Made by a program: the position numbers and the translations under genes
The notes under the pieces: model-generated
What the model saw: the letters and a program-made list of their open reading frames with translations, nothing else
Database searches by the model: none
Told to the model about the DNA's origin: nothing
Assembly (NCBI GenBank): GCA_049724395.1
Contig: JAUGWO010000132.1
Span: 1 to 34,916, forward strand
Origin: Spongospora subterranea f. sp. subterranea
Taxonomy: Eukaryota > Endomyxa: Phytomyxea > Phytomyxea > Plasmodiophorida
DNA: 34,916 bases
Reading direction: 5' to 3'
In this document: positions 31,039-34,916 of the stretch, piece after piece
Layout of the letters: every line of letters starts with the position of its first letter
How positions within the stretch are numbered: the stretch's first letter is position 1

Positions 31039-32035
31039 TGACTCAACAAATATGGTTGAGAAAGTTCAGCAAACAAATACATCTGATGGGCTTATGGGTA
31101 GTTTCACAAGGGGTTATAGGATTATTCTGTTGTACTCATTTCAACTTGTTTCCGTACAATTCCGTTGGATTTTGGCCAACGTTGGCGGAAATACAGATGT
31201 GGATTCTACACCTCCCTCCGCTATCGACTGCATTCACGCTCGATTGATGTCCATTGATTTGTTTGTTGAGTCTGATGAATGGTTGATTGTTTTTAAGTCG
31301 GTTACCATCAAAATATGATGCCATTGGAAGGTTTTACAATAGATCCCACCTTGAATAGAGAACAACCGAATCGTATTCGGGTTGGAAATCGTGCACCTAG
31401 AGTGTTTGACACAAACCCAAATACCGTTGCTTGTCTGTTCTGATCGTTATAATCGGCGAAGAACCTGTTCATTTAGAACATAATTGGGAAAACGCGTCAC
31501 GATAAATTAACTTGCCGACATGGCATAGAACTGAGTTGTCATCACCATAGAAGCGAATGTTCGATATTGATCATAGGGGGAGAAGGAGTCTGTTGCTATA
31601 ATTCACCTGGAGGTAAAACGGTCAAGGTATGATTCCAATAACACGACATCGCCGACCACAACACTATATCATTAATCTGACCTGTAATCTCCATTGGATA
31701 CGGTTTAGTCACCCAACATCCGCCGTCTTCAATGTCAACCATTGCTCAGGTGCATTATCTGACCCGATGACGCTGAAATACTGTACGCTCCGAATTGCAC
31801 GAAGTTTTATCGCCAGGTCTCATTGGTTCGATCTGGTAATGGTGCACAATGAAACAGATTAGCGACATGCTCCAATTGCAACAATCCATATTGGTGATTT
31901 AGTTTCTATAATTCGTTCAATACGTGTTTTCAGACGAATGATTAGGTGATATGGCGAGGTCCTGCCAGGGCCATTGAAACAATCAGGAATTGCAACGTCA
32001 AATAAAAACACTGAGTTCAAGAACGTGGTTTTCAA
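31039..32035. repeat. 3' duplicated blocks downstream of copy C
   Basis: Three blocks follow in order. X (31039-31400) matches the regions downstream of copies B and D. Y (31400-31620) matches 20110-20400 in reverse. Z (31620-32030) is the inverse of 27440-27810. The ORF 31629-31862 lies in Z and shows no recognised domain. I see no gene. The blocks join the family gene to the truncated GH19 copy that follows. Confidence 0.65.
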
Positions 32036-32089
32036 GTGTCCAAACGCAAAGTGTTGGCTTGTTCCTTGAGTTCAACAACCGACCGAGTT

Positions 32090-32690
32090 GAAACCAACAC
32101 ATTCGATATTCACTTCCAAACATTATCCTCTGCATGTGAATTCGCTTGTATTGACCGGCTCGACGTTAGCCAATCTGCGTTCCTATTAGGTAGGCCCTCT
32201 CACCATCAATCAACAATGCGATAGTAATATGTTGCGTCCACGTTCGATGATGCTAAATATGATGAATGTGTCGGATGCGGGGAACGCTATCGACCTATTG
32301 ATCAGCAATGACGTCATCGCAATCCGAATCCCCAAGGAACGCGAGCGATCCATATCATGGTCGAGGATTAATGATGATATCTGGCTTAGCTTCATACCAA
32401 CGGTTGTCCATTTATCTTCGCCAACTAGGGATCAATTATGACGTCGTGTCTGATGAATCCCGATATCGTCTCATCCAACTTGGTCATCTCATATCTTTCT
32501 GTATTCATGACAATGGAGCAGACTAATTGCATGCAGTCAATTAGTTCAGGCCAATTCGGCTCGTGCATTGCTCGGATCCCAAGACACGATAAGTTGTGCC
32601 AGAGCGGATCGGCCCAAGATAGTCTAGTGGCAGCAGTAGAGGCCTCGTCCCGTATTTTGGGGCAGCCTATCAGTCCATCGCTGATGGAAT
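32090..32690 (+). pseudogene. Truncated and rearranged GH19-like copy, plus strand
   Basis: This matches the second domain of the 14623-16177 gene: TFDIHFQTLSSACEFACIDR, then LDVSQSAFLLG, then after an intron-like gap SMMLNMMNVSDAGNAI, then SDPYHGRGLMMISGLASYQR and on to ASSRILGQPISPSL. It carries an insertion of about 55 bases inside the segment before the HGRG motif (about 32290-32345). It also has a 4-base insertion (tgaa, near 32453) that shifts the frame before DIVSSNLVISYLS. It ends where the intact gene continues to its GPI tail and is replaced by MECDMMSLIS. Its 5' side joins block Z exactly as in the 27 kb copy, so both derive from one rearranged ancestor. Confidence 0.85.
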
Positions 32691-32700
32691 GTGATATGAT

Positions 32701-34080
32701 GAGTCTAATTTCTTGAGGGAAATCGTATAGTTCCAGACAAAGAATGAGATCAATTCCACTATACCGTCTATACATTATATTTATAGAGTCGAGCAAATAC
32801 TTCGTCGTCTTATTATGGAACGCGGTCGAATTTTTGTTTGATTATCGCCAACGAAAATTGAAGTTCGGTATGCGATAATCCGGGATTTGAAATTATCGGA
32901 TTCCTAAAACTGATCATTCTTCCGGATGACAGAACGGCAGACAATGGAGGGCGTAAACCATCTTGGCCTTTTAACAACCCATTCGAGAGAAGATTAGTGA
33001 CGCAGACCTTGGACTGTGGGGACGTTAACTGCAATACCTGTGGCTATACTGCATCGTGTTACAATAGGGGCCATCATACCATGGTCGACGACCTCATGAA
33101 GTCCCGACGGGTCAAGAGAGCCTCTGCGATCAATCTTATTTCAGATGAAACTGGAGTGCCAATATTTACACTCAGGAAATGGTTTGGTCAAATAAATATA
33201 ATTGAATCAATGGTGTGTGATCCAGTACGGCGCTCTCGAAAAGGGGTTTTCAACAGGGAATGGGTCGGATCTTTGCGGAACCTTGAAGAAATGCTATCAA
33301 GAAAGTTCGTGGCCGCCGCCGTTTGGGATTGAAAGCGACCAGAACATGGATTTAATCTATGGCACGCCAGATTCGAAAAATGCCGCTTGTAGTACCACCG
33401 AGTTATGCATCACAAATCATGCTGTCACCGTCTTGGTATTGCAAAGGATTCCTGCCGAGGTCTAATTTTTCGATTCGTCGATCCTCAAATCGCAAGCAGG
33501 CCGATATTTCTCACGCCAGGCCAACAATCCATCGCTTTCATTGTGAGCTGTTTGAGATTAGTTCAATGCTCTTCCTCACATCCATCCTGTATATGGACAC
33601 TTTGTCAAAAGGGACGTTTTCAATTTGATCAGATTCCATTACCCTTTATATGCGATGGCGACAGCCGAACAGTTGATGATAAGGGCGCTGTTCGTGTCTG
33701 GTGTCGTCAACCGGGGTCGGGGTTAGAAAAGCGTTAAGCCGCAATGATATGTGGTTCTAGGTATTGTCATAGAATGACTTATTAGCAAGTTGGCAAGTTA
33801 GAGGAAAATCGAGAGTTCGTAATGCGTATCGTCGAGTTCAAATGGGAATGAGATCTTGTTTGGGGAATATGACTTGATCTACTGGTCCCTAATACAGCAG
33901 GGCAGATGGATCGCTTGACGAGATGTTGAAACTGTGCTGGACATTCATATGGAGCTAATTCTGAACAGGCTCCAAAGAATCTCAACGTTCATCAACACCA
34001 CGATAGCGGATGGATCCTTTCTTCAAGTTCACGTGCTCATAACCCTTTATCGCCAATCGGCAATTTGCTCCACTCGATCG
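32701..34080. other. Unassigned region
   Basis: Several plus-strand frames follow one another: 32997-33332, 33202-33465, 33359-33628 and 33405-33737. The first (111 codons) begins MTQTLDCGDVNCNTCGYTAS and contains SAINLISDETGVPIFTLRKW, which resembles a helix-turn-helix of a mobile-element or DNA-binding protein. I cannot name it, and the next frames show no known domain. Either a broken element or a gene with small introns is possible. Nothing is seen at 32701-32990 or 33740-34080. Confidence 0.3.
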
Positions 34081-34601
34081 GTTGTTATACTCAACGAACA
34101 AGCCAAAACTTTGCGTATGGACTTGAAAACCACTTTCTAGAACTCAATGTGCTCATTTGACGTTGCAATTCCTGATAGTGTCAATGGACCTGGCAGGGCC
34201 TCGCCATATCACCTAATTATTCGCCTGAAAACAGGTATATGAGCGGATTATATGTGGATTCTTGCAATTGGAGCACGTCGCTAATCTGTTTCATTGTACA
34301 CCATTTACCAGATCGAACCAATGAGACCTGGCAATGCAAGTTCGTGGAACTGGGAGCGAATTTCAACGATATCGGGTCAGATAATGTTCCTGAGGAAATG
34401 TTGACTACCCTCACGCTCGACTGATGTCGAATGATTTGGTTGTTGAGTGTGATGAATTGGGGTCGGCTATGATCAGATATGATGGCAGTGGAAGGGACGA
34501 CAATAGATCCCATCCCGTACAGAGAACAACCGATCAGAATAATCCAATAACCCCTTTTGAAACTACCCATAAGTCCATCAGATTTATTTGTTTGACTTCA
34601 T
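34081..34601 (+). repeat. Blocks Z and X beside copy D
   Basis: Positions 34081-34400 align with block Z at 27350-27730 in the same orientation (cggttgttatactcaacgaa, then caaccaatgagacctggc with variants). At about 34405 the sequence passes directly into block X (ctcacgctcgactgatgtcg), without the Y block that separates them beside copies B and C. X then runs into the 3' end of copy D. This is a third arrangement of the same modules. Confidence 0.6.
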
Positions 34602-34916
34602 CTACCTTATTTGTTGAATGATTTGGAGGGTCAAACCTTGGGATGATCGAGAATCATATTGACAGATATCAAATTCGTTTCTGTCTGGTCCAGGACAGCA
34701 ATTGCATCTGAACTTGGTGTAGTATAATGATTTTCCCCATCTCCGAACAAATTCCTCAACACTTCCAGCGCAATGACGATGTAAACAATTGTAAATAGGA
34801 CGGCATGCTCGGATGAAAGTGGTTAAACCCAGATGAGGCGATCTCATTGATGCTGTCTTCACAATCACGAACTGATCATACTCTTCGAGAATTTTGGAAA
34901 GCGCTGGGAGAAGGAC
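34602..34916 (-). CDS. Secreted Cys/Trp-repeat family protein, copy D (3' part only)
   Basis: Only the last ~104 codons of the final exon are in the window, read on the minus strand from the right edge: ALSKILEEYDQFVIVKTASM, then CRPIYNCLHRHCAGSVEEFV and RRWGKSLYYTKFRCNCC, ending ITQIIQQIR-like after SSQGLTLQ. It holds the third Cys/Trp module complete, with both Cys of C-x4-C, the WG, the F and the CC in place. The frame is open to the edge. The rest of the gene lies beyond 34916, so whether it is intact cannot be judged. Confidence 0.8.
   Translation of the reverse strand, partial: VLLPALSKILEEYDQFVIVKTASMRSPHLGLTTFIRACRPIYNCLHRHCAGSVEEFVRRWGKSLYYTKFRCNCCPGPDRNEFDICQYDSRSSQGLTLQIIQQIR

Overview
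The window looks like nuclear DNA of a small-genome unicellular eukaryote. The host genes are broken by tiny introns (about 48-76 bases, loose GT donors, short AG acceptors), and there is a mitochondrial carrier, GPI-type and signal-peptide-bearing proteins, and a degenerate load of MULE, Tc1/mariner, LINE and Ty3/Gypsy relics. The transposon styles resemble those common in oomycetes and other fungus-like protists, but I cannot fix the lineage. A 135-base piece of 18S rRNA at 20592-20727 would be the best handle for placing it.

The centre (13170-16177) holds two ordinary-looking host genes on the + strand. One is a seven-exon SLC25A42-type mitochondrial CoA carrier. The other is a three-exon secreted, GPI-anchored protein with two GH19 chitinase-like domains that seem to have lost catalytic residues. 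A 3 kb minisatellite (16223-19188) starts right after the second gene and switches part-way from a 62-base to a 63-base unit.

The most notable content is a family of paralogous genes that I do not recognise: copy A (2357-4934, -), copy B (20837-23092, -), copy C (28754-31038, +) and the 3' part of copy D (34602-34916, -, runs off the window). By hand splicing, A, B and C give uninterrupted secreted proteins of 728, 636 and 648 residues. Their exon order is the same, and every length difference between aligned exons is a multiple of three. The N-terminal half is built of phase-0/phase-0 exons encoding related ~55-73-residue modules, and copy A has one extra. The C-terminal half has three copies of a cysteine/tryptophan module, C-x4-C-x10-W-G-x7-F-x4-C-x(7-10)-C. 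They look like an expanding secreted, disulphide-rich family, possibly surface or effector proteins; the role is inference.

These genes sit in a mosaic of segmental duplications. Their upstream 400-500 bases, downstream blocks and truncated GH19 copies (27033-27440, -; 32090-32690, +) recur in both orientations, and a near-identical 400-base inverted repeat (24400-24806 / 27810-28216) brackets a MULE relic. The left part (1-1935) holds another MULE relic and two adjacent palindromes. Positions 6832-12800 are a transposon graveyard: mariner copies, a LINE endonuclease fragment and an old Gypsy fossil. Positions 5561-6830, 19189-19700, 23706-24240 and 32700-34080 hold nothing I can name with confidence.
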